NCBI GenBank assembly: GCA_964035795.1
Contig: OZ038321.1
Location: 8,387,446 to 8,451,445 of the forward strand
Direction of reading: 5' to 3'
DNA length: 64,000 nt
Source: Pterobdella sp. o SKG-2022
Lineage: Eukaryota > Annelida > Clitellata > Hirudinida > Piscicolidae
Part shown: piece after piece, positions 1 through 19,935 of the stretch
How positions within the stretch are numbered: position 1 is the stretch's first letter
Layout: each line of letters begins with the position of its first letter
Made by a program: the position numbers and the translations under genes
The notes under the pieces: generated by a model
The model's database searches: none
Seen by the model: only the letters and a program-made list of their open reading frames with translations
Told to the model about the DNA's origin: nothing

Positions 1-41
1 TCACTGCGTGTAAAATCTTTCAAATCTATTCAAAATCATAG

Positions 42-3000
42 AAAGACAAAAGCGAAATGGAAGAAGAGAAACCCAAGACAGCAGAAAAACCACCGCAAAC
101 ATGCCCACCCTTCACGCAGACTTTCCTGCAACTCAATGCCTCTACATCGGATGCAATTGAAATCTCTTTCATGCTTGAAAACACCCTAGGTATGATCTTC
201 ATGCTTATTGTAAAGCCAATGAAACAAAATCCGTTTGTATATGCAAAGATATCCGAATGAAACAGCTCATGATTAACTTATTAAATATGCTTCACTTTAT
301 TAAAAAAAACAAGCTATGAACATGATTTATTGAATGAAATCATTGAAAATCTATTGAAACCAGGAGTAAGAGCCACAAACGACTATGATCGGTGTCTAAT
401 TGTTAAGTTGAACAAAGCAGTTTTCCAATCAGATTCTGTGGAGTCAAAGTATAATAAAATGAAGAAAAAAGTCGAAAACTTATCTTGCAATTCTAATTGT
501 CTGTTTGACTTTGAATCGAGTCATGATTTGAAGTGTGATGGTCATGAAAGGTGGCAACTGACATCTGAGAAGTGTCGTTATGTCACTGTGGATGGTGATG
601 TTGTCGTTGCCTTTAAAGATACTTCTTTCAAGGTTTGGTTTCTGTTTTTATTTGAAGTTTGTGTTTTTAGTTAATTAATACAAATAACTACTGAAACATT
701 ACTGTTCTTTCCAGGTGTTGTTTTCAGACGGTGCAATCAAAATGTACCAAAAAATGCCAATAGAGTGTCTAAGAAAAAAAATGGAAAATTTGTCAAAAAA
801 AACGTCAAAAGGTTTCTAGTCATTTATGAATACATAAAATAATAAATATGTCTTTTAAAACCTGCATAAACTTATTGATAATCAGAACAAGAAAAAGAAC
901 CAGAAAATAAAGAAGAAAAGAGGGATAAAAAACATAGAAAAGACCAGAAAAACGTCCCGAACAACACAAGCGAACAAACAGAAGTGAATGAAGAAGACAC
1001 GTGGTGCTGCATCACTACAATGGCTGATGGGAGACGTTATTACCAGGATAAGTTTGTTAAGAACGGTCCTCTGCCATCTCTTAAGTTTTATACAGTGACT
1101 GACCCTTGTACTCTTGAGGTGAAAGTTCTTTTGTAGTTGTATAACTAGTATAAAATGAATTTTAAAATTTTTGAATTTAACAATTCTTTTTCCTGAAAGG
1201 GTCATGTTTTTTCTTAACGAAATATCTCAAGCGAATAAAAACATTATGAATTCAAATAAAAGAAAAAAAGTGTGAAAATAAATAATACATTTAAACCTAT
1301 ATACAACACAGTAGACTACATAATAATATCAGCAAGTTATAAGCGGAGATTGTTATCGGCAAGATCATACAATGGAATGCGATATGACTTAGATCACAGG
1401 ATTGTCAAAACATCTTAAATACACAGCCATATCAAAAACATCAAACCTCAAAAAACAAAAACCAAAAACTATCAATGCATGATTATAAACACCAGTTAGC
1501 TTAAAAAAACAAAACCTACCAACTATTAACTAATAATGATTTCCTACCTGCTAAAATAATTTTTTTAAGATTGATAGAAAACTCCAAAACATGCTTCTCC
1601 AATAATAAAAATTCACATAAAAAACCATTCAGCAGTCATCCAGATCTGACAACATTATCTATTCAGCAAAAAGCCATATGGTTAAAAATATAATCTTCTA
1701 TCAAAAACCCTGTACAATATGCCAAACTGAAAATTTAAAAAAAATAGACTGAAACAGCTGAAAGCAAAGGCAAAAATTCAATTATCAAGATTTGGTTAAA
1801 TGCACTACTACTAGAAATATAAAATTGTTTTGATGACATAAAAATGTACAAAGCAGTGAAATTCTTAAGCTAATAAAATTTTCTATGTGTTAAATGAAGT
1901 CGTAAACCTCTTTTCAAAGAAATTCTACTTTGAAAAATCTGTTTTACCTTCCATGCAGTTTACGCCAACTAAAAAACTAAAAAATCTTATTACCAGTTTA
2001 GAAATTGTGACATCTATAGGTAAATTGAAAAGTGCAAAGTTTCAAAATAGAAGTGGAATTACGGCAGAAACACACCGGTAGGAGGATCTTTGACATTATT
2101 GCAAAAGAACTGAATCGGGCTATCTTGAACGGCATGAATACTGCTACATTAAACCCCATGGAAAAACCCAAAACAACCCGAGACTTCAAACAATTTGAAA
2201 CCTATTTGCCTTGAACCAATAATGAGAAAAATTCTGTTGATAATCATTCTCCACAGAATTCGTGAGGCTGCAGATGATTTTATCGGATAGACACAATCAG
2301 CGTACAGAAAAGGAAGGTCAACAGCAAATGTCATATGAACACTAAGATTTTACATGGCGACCAACTACAAAACAAAATACGAAATAGTTGTAGCAAGCAT
2401 TGATATGTGGTCCGCTTTTGATACCATATGCAGGACCAACCTAATGAAAACATGTGACAATTTTCTTCCACAAGATGAAGTGACACGCCAAATATTTGCT
2501 CTCTAGCACAAAAATGTGTACAAAAATGGAAAATAGAATGAGCGAGTGCTTCGATACAGCAATAGGATCACACAAGGAGACAGTTCACGTCCTATCCTAA
2601 TTGATATATATTTGAAAGAGGCATTAAAACTCCTACCAATTAAACTTTTCGGAAGAGTTAATTTACGCTGATGATCTTGACTTTCTCACAAAAGACCAAG
2701 TAGATATTTTAAACATATATAATGCAATTAAAAAAAGACTCTCATAGTAAATCAAAAAAAAACAGAGGAAGTCAAAATAAATCATAAGCACTTAGTCTCA
2801 ATTTAAAAAATAGGAACAATACTATCGATGAAACAAGAAACAAAAAACCGTAACAATAGCAGATATGAACAAACTTTGGAAACATTAGAAAAAAGATAAA
2901 CTATCAACAAAAAAAGTTAGCTTGTTCAAAGCTTACCTAATGTCTATCTTGCTATACAACTGCGGAACCTGGGTTCTTACAAAGACTGATGAAACTAGTT

Positions 3001-6000
3001 TAAATTCTTTTGATCGCTGTCTTTCAAAACGAATAGTAGGAGTTTTTTGGCAAAAAATACTGAAACAATAAGGGCTATGCAAGATAATAAAAACACGAAC
3101 TGAGCCAGACCACCGATTATGGCATATTGTTCGTTATTTGGTCATATCTTGAGATTGAACCTAGATACACCGATGCAAAGAGCTATGAATAATTACTTCC
3201 TAGCTACATCCAAATATCTAGTGAGTAGACCAAAAACGATTTTACCAGCTGCACTAAGAAAAACTTGAAAGTCCGATTCATAATGTTCGACAGTCACGAA
3301 GACTTATTGAAGCTACGAATAATAGCGAAAGATAGAGCTTTGTGAAAAAACTCTTATTCGTGTTTTTAATTTTTTACTTCTTAACTGTGTTTTGACTCAA
3401 AACGAAAGTTTCATAATGACAATTACTAGCACAAACCACATTTTATTTCTTAAAATATGATAAACAATTGAAAGCATATTAGAAAATTATTAATTTTTAG
3501 ATTTCTACACTTTAAACTAGAAAAAATTAAATTCTCATAAATGTTTTATGTATACAAATAAAACAAATTTTTTGATATTTTACAGAACATAACGGTGAGA
3601 GACGATAGAACGTTGAGAGTTGAAAGACCAGATGGCAGTGTAACAGTGGAATTTGAAGATTTTACTCGCATCAGTACCATCAAAATGTTGCCATTAAGTG
3701 AGTCTAAAGTTTTAACAATAGCTAAAACTTGTAAAATAAAAGCAGTTATCTAATAAAAGTTATAAACTTGTTAGAAAATATAATTTTTTTTAAATTAAAT
3801 AAAATTCACCTTTTATACTTCTTAAATACTCTAGTGTCCACATCATTACCCCCAGACTCGTGTTGTTGTGCTTTTTCAAAGAAGGTTACAACAAAATTTT
3901 GTGTAGAACATCCAATTCTGCCATCAGTGCATTATAATGGTTCTAATATGAGTGTTGACCTTCCTCATATAGAATGCTGTATTGTGGCCCATCCTAAGGG
4001 TGGTTACGTTATAAAAGACACCAGTAAACCTGGCTTATATAGCGAATTAGTCGTTTCCCCCCATGGAGTGTCCGCTTATGTGACTCTGCCGAGAAAAGTT
4101 TCTAAGGAGGAAGGAGTTTTCTATAAGCCAGTTTCAATAGCAGAAACGGATTCTGAGCCAAAGATAAGTGGAGAAGGTGTTTTCAAGGCAATATGCTCTT
4201 GCTGTCGATGTGAAATGTGCTGTGATGTTTGTGGGTCGTGTGAAGAATGCCACTTGCCTCAGTTGAATTTCATCATAAATCCTGTACCTACCAACACTTT
4301 CATGGTCATGAGAAACGTCTTCACCATGCTACAACAGAACGTCATCGATGGTAACAAAAGTAATATCAGTGGAAATGTGGAAACTTCTAAGGAAGTGGAA
4401 GAAACAAACGAAACAAAAAATAACAACAATGAAAATTCTGACCAAAATAATGCATCAACAAACAACAATGATAATGGAATTTTTAATGCAAATGAAGAAA
4501 CGATTATAAACAGTGATAACAAAAATAAAGATCCTAGCGATACCAATGCTAACAACTGTTGTATATACGATGAAAATCTTGTAGTTACTGTCAAAAAGTG
4601 TATTGAAACCTTTGAAGAAAATCTTCTCAAAAGTTACTACAGTTCAGAAACTCCCATAGGTATAACATACAATAGATCTGACATAGAAGCGAATGAAATA
4701 GTTGAGGAACAGATAATCTGTTCCGACCAAGAGTTTTCTGGAACACCACAGATTAATTTTACTGCAAGTAATTTGAAAGCTAATAAAACCAATCAGATAT
4801 ATTTTTTGAGGCATAGTAGTTCTGTTCTGGTAGAGACTATAGATATCACGAATAAACGATACAGAGTGCTGAAGAATGGGGCTACTAGCGTTAATTTTGA
4901 GGTTTTTAACCCTTTGGGTACAGGTGTGAAATTATAGTTTACTCTTGAAAATTTAAAATGAGTATATTTTATTATTTAAAATTTTAATGTATTCTATATT
5001 TTTTTCATAAATTCATTGAAAATCGTATAAATTGCAGAATGCTTCCCAAAAGATAAAGTAACAAACTTTATGAACAATGATACGCTGAGATTTTTCAAAA
5101 TAAATGGTGGTAGAAGTTTTGGTTGTGGAAGAACAGGTACGGAATTCTTGAGAAAAGACCAGGTTGAAAAATTCATTGAAAATTTAGAAAAAAATCAAGT
5201 GACCGAAGAAAAATTAAACGAAGACAACGAAGATTTATTAGCTATAACTACTATGAAAAAAGTGGTTTCGGAAAGTGGCAAAAGATCTTTCTCAAATGAA
5301 AAGAACAGCTACCGTTCTGTAGTTAGTCCTTACAAAGATGACATTATACCTTTGGGTCTAGTGAACCGACCATTCAAAAACACTTGTTCTCAAAAATCTT
5401 TCAAAGATGAAGACCCATGCTGTAATGGTGGGGGAGATGGCAAGAAGAAGTGTGATTCAGATTTGCTGTTTGAAATGAGAAAGTTCTTCAAGTTTAGAAC
5501 CCTGAGTAAAGAAGTCAGAAAAAAGTGAGGTTTTTTGATTATTATCAGATTTATCAACCTTTTCAAATAGATTTCTACAAATGTTAACTAGGAACCAGTT
5601 TCATTTTGAATCTTTGTAGAAACACTGTTAGAACTGCATTTAATTAACTTTAAAAATTATTAAATTATTTTAAAAGTATAGAGAAAGTTTTAAAAGAGCA
5701 CACTGATCTTAAAATCGATGATAAAGATTTGAAAAATGAGTGGAAGAAGGGAGATTTGAAAGAAGGAGAGGCAGACAGTACACAAGAAAAAGAAGAAGAA
5801 CCAATAGATAATTGCAATGTCAACTGTTGTAGTGAAAGCATTACTGTCAACTCAAATGAAAGCAATAACTTGAATGAGAAGAGCTGTGAAACTATTGAAG
5901 AAGACTCTGTTAACATCAATGTTAATAATACTTCTACAAGTACTCTCGATCCAAATAATATCATCACAGAAAACAAAAATAGAAAAAAACGTAATTTATC

Positions 6001-6513
6001 TAATGAAAAGCTCAAAGTAGTTTTGTCGACAAATGAAATAAACTTTGGCTGTGTTAAAGAAGGCCACACATACAGATACAAATTGATTTTAAATAACGAA
6101 AATGCTTTTGAATCTAAACGCTTTCTCGTAAAACATCCTACTCCTAACAGCGAAATCAAAGCTTTCTACTTGAATAACTTGGTTAATTATTTATGTATTC
6201 ATTTTTTAAATTTATAATTTAATTAATCTTGATTTTTTACTAAGGTTTTTTGAAACAATGATTTCAAAAAAATATTTATATCCATTCAATCCAGTTGCCC
6301 ATGGGTGGAAAAGCTTCAATTGAAGTGGAGGTACATGGAGTGATGGGGCAAAAAAAAGAGAAAATAATCTTAAACCACCTTATGAAAATTTTCATATTGA
6401 AAATGAAAGATGATGGTGAGAAGTTCAGTTTCGACAATGGTCTGACAAAAATAGAAGGGATTCTAGAGTGTTCTGTTAAAGCTGATATCCTTTTGATAAA
6501 TCTTATAATATAA
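42..6513 (+). CDS. SPAG17: SPAG17-like central-pair apparatus protein, 3' part (9 exons)
   Basis: Exons, with phases that agree throughout: 42-189, 364-632, 715-811, 886-1118, 3586-3697, 3835-4923, 5038-5524, 5677-6181, 6295-6513 (stop TAA). The gene starts upstream of the window. SPAG17 (PF6 in Chlamydomonas) is a large axonemal protein of the C1a central-pair projection, needed for ciliary and flagellar beating. Seen here: repeated short beta units such as 'VTVDGDVVVAFKDTS', 'VLFSDGAIKMYQ' and 'VERPDGSVTVEFEDF', typical of the SPAG17 C-terminal half; a Cys-rich stretch around 4190-4255; Asn/Glu-rich linkers; and a C-terminal immunoglobulin-like (ASH/PapD-type) module split over the last two exons ('EINFGCVKEGHTYRYKLIL', 'GKASIEVEVHG'). 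The start of exon 2 is the least certain; I chose 364 because it keeps phase with the donor at 190. The family call is from recalled motif style, not alignment. A different central-pair protein with DG-repeats is the main alternative. Confidence 0.7.
1870..3345 (+). mobile_element. Decayed non-LTR reverse transcriptase in a SPAG17 intron
   Basis: Inside the 2.5-kb intron between 1118 and 3586, broken plus-strand frames spell out reverse-transcriptase landmarks. These include an 'AYRKGRSTANVI'-like block near 2300, an 'SAFDTI' block near 2410, an 'ITQGDS' block near 2570, 'LIYADDLDFLTK' near 2660-2695 and a 'GHILRLNLDTP'-like C-terminal motif near 3140. There are many stops and frameshifts. 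It lies in the same orientation as the host gene. The clade cannot be assigned. Confidence 0.7.
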
Positions 6514-8465
6514 ATAAAATGAAATAACATTTATTTGAATTACATTTGAAATAATGATTTAGACCTAGTACATAAATATCAATCTTAATTTCTGATTGTG
6601 TACTTTTGTAGTAGCAAATTAGAAATATATTTCAAAGGCTTAGTTTTCCTTAGCAATGATAACTTGTGATTCCTGAAAGAAGTGAGAAGGAAGGTAAAGA
6701 ACCGGTGGTGAATCAGCAGAGTGTTGGAGTGAAGAGGGTGCAGACGAGAGCATTGAAGGAGAAAAATCTTTTGAGAATTTGAACTGACTCCAAATCATCA
6801 TTATCCAATAAGGAAAAACATATTGAGACGCGAAACATTGAACATGAGAGCAGCAAAAACGATTTTGATTTTTTTAGTTGGTAAATACATTTTTCAGATA
6901 AATTTATTTTTGGTCATATGCAAAATCATCAAACCAAATTTTATTTTTAGAATCTACGCTATATTGATGCCGAATGGTTTTGCATTGTGTAATACTAACT
7001 AACTTTAATACAAATGAATATCTAAACACCCGCATTTAACGCTCTGCTGTCAAATCGACATTTGTATAACGGCATAAACCTTGATATGTGAGATGAACAA
7101 ATCGATTGAGAAATATATTATTTATTAATGGAAAACTATTCATCCTATAATTTTTTTTTTCTAAAGTTATATTGAATTCGAAAAATACTTCATCTATGAA
7201 ACAGAATCGAATCCATAGTGACATTTACTAAACACTTCATGTGATGAGCGCTTCAGTGAAGCGATTTTAAATGCTGATGAATCGTATGCCCACATGAGAC
7301 CAATAAAAAAGATTATTTCAAATGATTATTAGTATTGGTCTTTAAAACTTCAAACGGATTGGTCATTCTTGCTTGATAAATAAAACAAAAACCAAAAAAA
7401 TGAATACATCATTAAAATAATAAATTAAGTAAATAGACTCCGAATACGTGTAAGAATTTTGTTAGAATTTCACTTAAAGTTTGACTTATAAGAGAATCAA
7501 AATGAAGGTAGATGTAAAGTGGTGCAAAAAACCAAATCACATTACTCACAAATCATAGAAGTCCAATAAATAAATATGAAAAGAAAGATAATAATCAAAA
7601 TCTAAAAATAAAGTATATATAAGTGATGTAGAAGATCATAAGTTGAACATTGAAGGTTTGTAGGATTATCAAATCGATTATGAGCGGATAAGCGCACCGA
7701 TTCAAATTCATTCAATAGGTTTCAAATAAGTTTATGTAGAATACTCATAATTAAAAAATCTATTTTAATTTTCTGTTGCCCTCGATTTCCTAATACTTTT
7801 TAAACGACATTAAGTGAAAAATATTAATGAAACACAGAAAAATATGGATAGTATTGTTAATATGTAATGGAAAGATGAATAAAATTGAATGTATTCATTC
7901 AGCTTTGAGGTTATAATTGAAAGCAGAAAATTCATATCAGCGAAAATAATAGTGAAATATAATTTATGATGAGTCCTTGATTCAAATTTTAGAAGCTTTT
8001 TTGTAAGTTTTTCAAATAAATTATTGAAAATTCGCAATGGTATTGAAAATTTTTCGAAAAAAAAAAGAATGAAAAATTTCAAATGAACTTCATAAATAAA
8101 AAAACATCAGTAATGATATAACAAAACATGTCAATAAAGATAATAAAAGCGAGAAAGATGGAAATCGTAATAAATAATAATAAGAATCAAAAAGGACATA
8201 TATTAATAATTGTAGGAGACAAACACAAATCTCATTCAAGCGAAACTTCCACTAGACTGAGCATTTATCACTTCATAATTTAATGTAGTCTTATGAAAAA
8301 CTTTGTGGAAGTTTTATTTTATCCCTTCGATTCTACCTTTCATACTGCTACTCCACATAATAATTATAATAAGGCAAGCTACAGAAAAGACCGAATGTTT
8401 AAAAGTGAACGACACATGAAAAACTCACATTTCAACATGGCCAGTCAACCTAAATTATCCTTTCT
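6514..8465. other. AT-rich spacer downstream of the SPAG17-like gene
   Basis: No convincing gene. One stretch at about 6682-6786 follows a plausible acceptor (cctgaaag) and is open on the plus strand with a charged peptide ('EGKEPVVNQQSVGV'), less AT-rich than its surroundings. It could be an alternative last exon or 3' UTR of the SPAG17-like gene, but its phase does not join exon 9. The rest is low-complexity AT-rich sequence. Confidence 0.5.
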
Positions 8466-8476
8466 ATCCATCTTTA

Positions 8477-8512
8477 TATCTATATATCTATCTATCTATC
8501 TATCTATCTATG

Positions 8513-8604
<92 letters not shown>
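8477..8604. repeat. (TATC)n microsatellite
   Basis: About 128 bp of nearly perfect TATC repeats with one TGTATC interruption near 8508. The open plus-strand frame through it (Ser-Ile-Tyr-Leu repeats) is only the translated repeat. Confidence 0.95.
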
Positions 8605-9019
8605 GATCCTAAAATCACATTTTTGAAAGTAAAATTCATCAACTAAATGAACAATATTGACACGATTCTAATAAAAATTGAACCCATGCAAAACCTATTA
8701 TTAAATCAACCAAACCCTTCAAAACCACCAACCATGAATTACAACAACAACAAAAAAACAACATTAACTACCACCAATCACCTCAAACTACCTTATAAGT
8801 TTTAACATACCCCTCATTTTGATTGAAATTGATTGAATATCCCAATAATAATTCCTTCGTTGCTATGAAAATTATCGAGAGAGTATGACAAAGAGAGGAA
8901 GAATGGCTAAGATTGTTAGGTTAATATCTGCGGGGTTTTATGGTCAAAATTTATTTTAAACCAGTCTAAATAGCTTTATAGCCAAGGTTTTTATTTCTAC
9001 TATAACACGTGAAATGTTC

Positions 9020-9684
9020 ATCGAGAAACAATATCAAGATGACCGATTTATCAGAAAATGAATAGCCAGAAAACCAAAACCATGCAGTTTGGAAGAAAAC
9101 CTGGCAAAACCCTTGACGGAGTCGCACTTGAGCAAGTTAAAGACTTCAAGTACCTGGGAAGCTATCTTTCGGAAAATGCTTATACCGAAAAAGACACTAG
9201 AGTACGGACTGGAATGGCTAAAAATGTATTTACTCACCTTAAGCCAATCCTTACAGGTGGGCTCAGACAAACGACCAAGAAGAAGCTGGTGTGGAGTGTG
9301 GCAACGTATGCAGCAGAAACGTGGACCATTAACAAAGCAAAAAAGAAAAGATTGGAAGCTATGAAAATGTGGGTCTGGAAAATGGAGAAAGTGAAGTGGA
9401 CCGACAAGCTGACCAATGAAGAAGTCTAAAGCCGGGTTAATGAAAGCAGAGGATTGATGGCGCATATAAAAAAATAATCCAGATGGATAGGCCATATCTT
9501 GCGTCACAAAAATCGCGTTAGAAGGACGAATGGAAAGAAAACAACCAAAAGGAAGAATGAGGAAAAATCTGAATGACGTGATGGGTTTGAAGCATTGAAG
9601 AGGAAGTCTGAAAACAGAAAAAGATGGAAATACCTGATTTGAGGAACCTGCCGATGGCAGAATAACTATGATGATGATGATGAT
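9020..9684 (+). mobile_element. 5'-truncated RTE-type retrotransposon, RT C-terminal end and (ATG)n tail
   Basis: The plus strand encodes the region just downstream of the RT core of RTE-like elements: 'KTKTMQFGRKPGK', 'FKYLGSYLSENAYTEKD', 'AAETWTINKAKKKRLEAMKM' and then, after a stop, 'RWIGHILRHKNRVRR' and 'RKRWKYLI'. The sequence ends in (ATG)5 at about 9668-9682, the short-repeat 3' tail expected of RTE elements. The catalytic palm is missing (5' truncation) and several stops show it is dead. It ends about 170 bp beyond the AHCYL stop codon. Confidence 0.85.
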
Positions 9685-9854
9685 TCACCAGTGCGACAAA
9701 CTAAACTTATCATCACAAGTCTCAGTCGTGCAAAAGGATTCGTGAATATAAAGCGGGAAAATTGAGATCACAATTCTTGTAATCCATCTATATCCATTGA
9801 AATACTGTTTAGCACTCAAACTACATTGAACGCCATATAAGCTTGAAACTATTA

Positions 9855-17853
<7,999 letters not shown>

Positions 17854-17895
17854 CTAGTGTGTATTCAATATTAATTCCACTTCATGGAAACGAAC

Positions 17896-18095
17896 NNNNN
17901 NNNNNNNNNNNNNNNNNNNNNNNNNNNNNNNNNNNNNNNNNNNNNNNNNNNNNNNNNNNNNNNNNNNNNNNNNNNNNNNNNNNNNNNNNNNNNNNNNNNN
18001 NNNNNNNNNNNNNNNNNNNNNNNNNNNNNNNNNNNNNNNNNNNNNNNNNNNNNNNNNNNNNNNNNNNNNNNNNNNNNNNNNNNNNNNNNNNNNNN
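17896..18095. other. Assembly gap of 200 N
   Basis: Exactly 200 N, a round number that suggests a gap of unknown size or a scaffolding join rather than a measured distance. The left side ends just upstream of the first visible AHCYL exon. The right side is about 360 bp downstream of the last visible ferlin exon. Neither gene is complete across it. Confidence 0.99.
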
Positions 18096-18456
18096 AGACG
18101 CATCTGGTGGAGGAATGAGATCAGTTATATGTGGGTTTGTAACAATGATGATGTTTTTGCTTGTTTTAGGAAAGTTTAAAGATTTGAGTGATCCTATTTT
18201 AAGGGTATTAAACACAATTATGTTTTAGTTCTTTACACCATAAGCCAATGGATGTTTATCTTTATAATGTGTTTTCTCAAAACTCATGTGCATTTAAAAA
18301 CATTATTTTTTTATCAAAAATTTCAATTAATCTATTTTTTGAATTCTTGATTGATATTTTCAGGTGGAAAACTCCGAGTTTTATATAATAAACAAATAAA
18401 CTTTGAAAATAGTCATTAAAAAATTTGTATATTTTTTTATTCATATTGTTCAGAAC

Positions 18457-19870
18457 CTGAAAGTCCTGTTTCCTGGTAGAGAGTGGCTCATTCTTGTCTC
18501 TGCCCTTGGGAGCTTCATCCTCCTTGCCTTTGTCGTCCACCTTTGGCGCCTCTGTAGCATCATTGTACTTATGATTCTCTTATTACTTTTAATGATTTTA
18601 ATTGAATTTATTATTATTATCATTATTATTTTTATTTAAAGTATTAAAACTTTATATCCATTATCTTTGGTGTTTTTGTGATTTTTTATTCAACTTTTTT
18701 TTTATTATTTTTTGTTTTATTTTGAATTATTCATTTGATTCTCAATAGCTTTGAATATGATCATCATTTGCATTTTATTTCATTCACATATCACACTATT
18801 GATTTCAAGTTTTTCCAAAAGCACTAAGTTGTGAAAGCAAAAAATTTTATTCGATTTACTATTTAGAATAAAGAAAAGTTTTTATAAAACTTAAATAAAA
18901 ATAAATATGGTATTCTATTAAGGGTGAACAAATGAAAATAACTATTATTTTATTGATCTTGAATTTAAATTCATTTTGTTTTCAACATATGTAAGCTCTG
19001 CAATCAAATGAGTTTCACTTGTAGAAGTTGCTTGAAATATTTCAAACAATAATAAGAAACTGAATACTAATTTATTAGAAAGATATGATTCGAGAATAAA
19101 AAAATTTTTCAACTACTATAATGAAAGTCTTTTTTTTTTCTAAAGTTATTCGATGAAAAATAGTTGAATGTCGTTGGTATATATTGCTTCGAAGAATATA
19201 TTTTATTTTCATAATTTAATTTTATATATGCATAGAATTGAGATTTTATCGCAGATAATTTTATGCATTGTTGATAAATTACATAATTTCTTTGGAAATT
19301 ATAAATTATCATTTCAACTCCAGAAAAAAAATTGCAAATAATGATGCACAAATTATTTGAACTCTGAAAGTAGTTTTATTAAGTACAAAGCTTTTCGTTA
19401 ACAAAGAAACATTAACGAAAAGCTTTTTACTTAATAAAATTACCTTTAGTGTTCAAACAATTTGCAACGTTTACTTTGGCTAAGGAAGATTCTAATGATG
19501 CACAGGTTTTTAAAAACATTCAATCACAAGCATCATGAACCTTTTGGGGGGTCCTTAGCTGATCCTTCAGTCATGATAATCCTTAGCTAAAATCACATCA
19601 AATGAACAACAAAAAATGCAGATTATTTAAAATTTTTCGATTTTATGTTGTTCCAAAGTTATTCAGTTTTAAATTAGTTTATCCACCTGGAAACTTCGAA
19701 AAATTTTGATTAAAACTTTGTTTCAATTTTTTTTAAAAATAAGAAACTTTTTAAATTAGTTCAAGTTTCAAACTTCTAGTTGATCAAGACATTTTCATTA
19801 GTAATAAACTCCATTTTTGATGAAATTTTGTTTTAGTTAAGGATAATGTTTAAGTTTGATAGAAACAGCA

Positions 19871-19935
<65 letters not shown>

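Noticed and set aside
3768..3834. Starting a separate gene at the ATG-like codon near 3768
   Set aside because: The sequence to 3834 is intron with a ctag acceptor, and the reading frame joins the upstream SPAG17 exon in phase.
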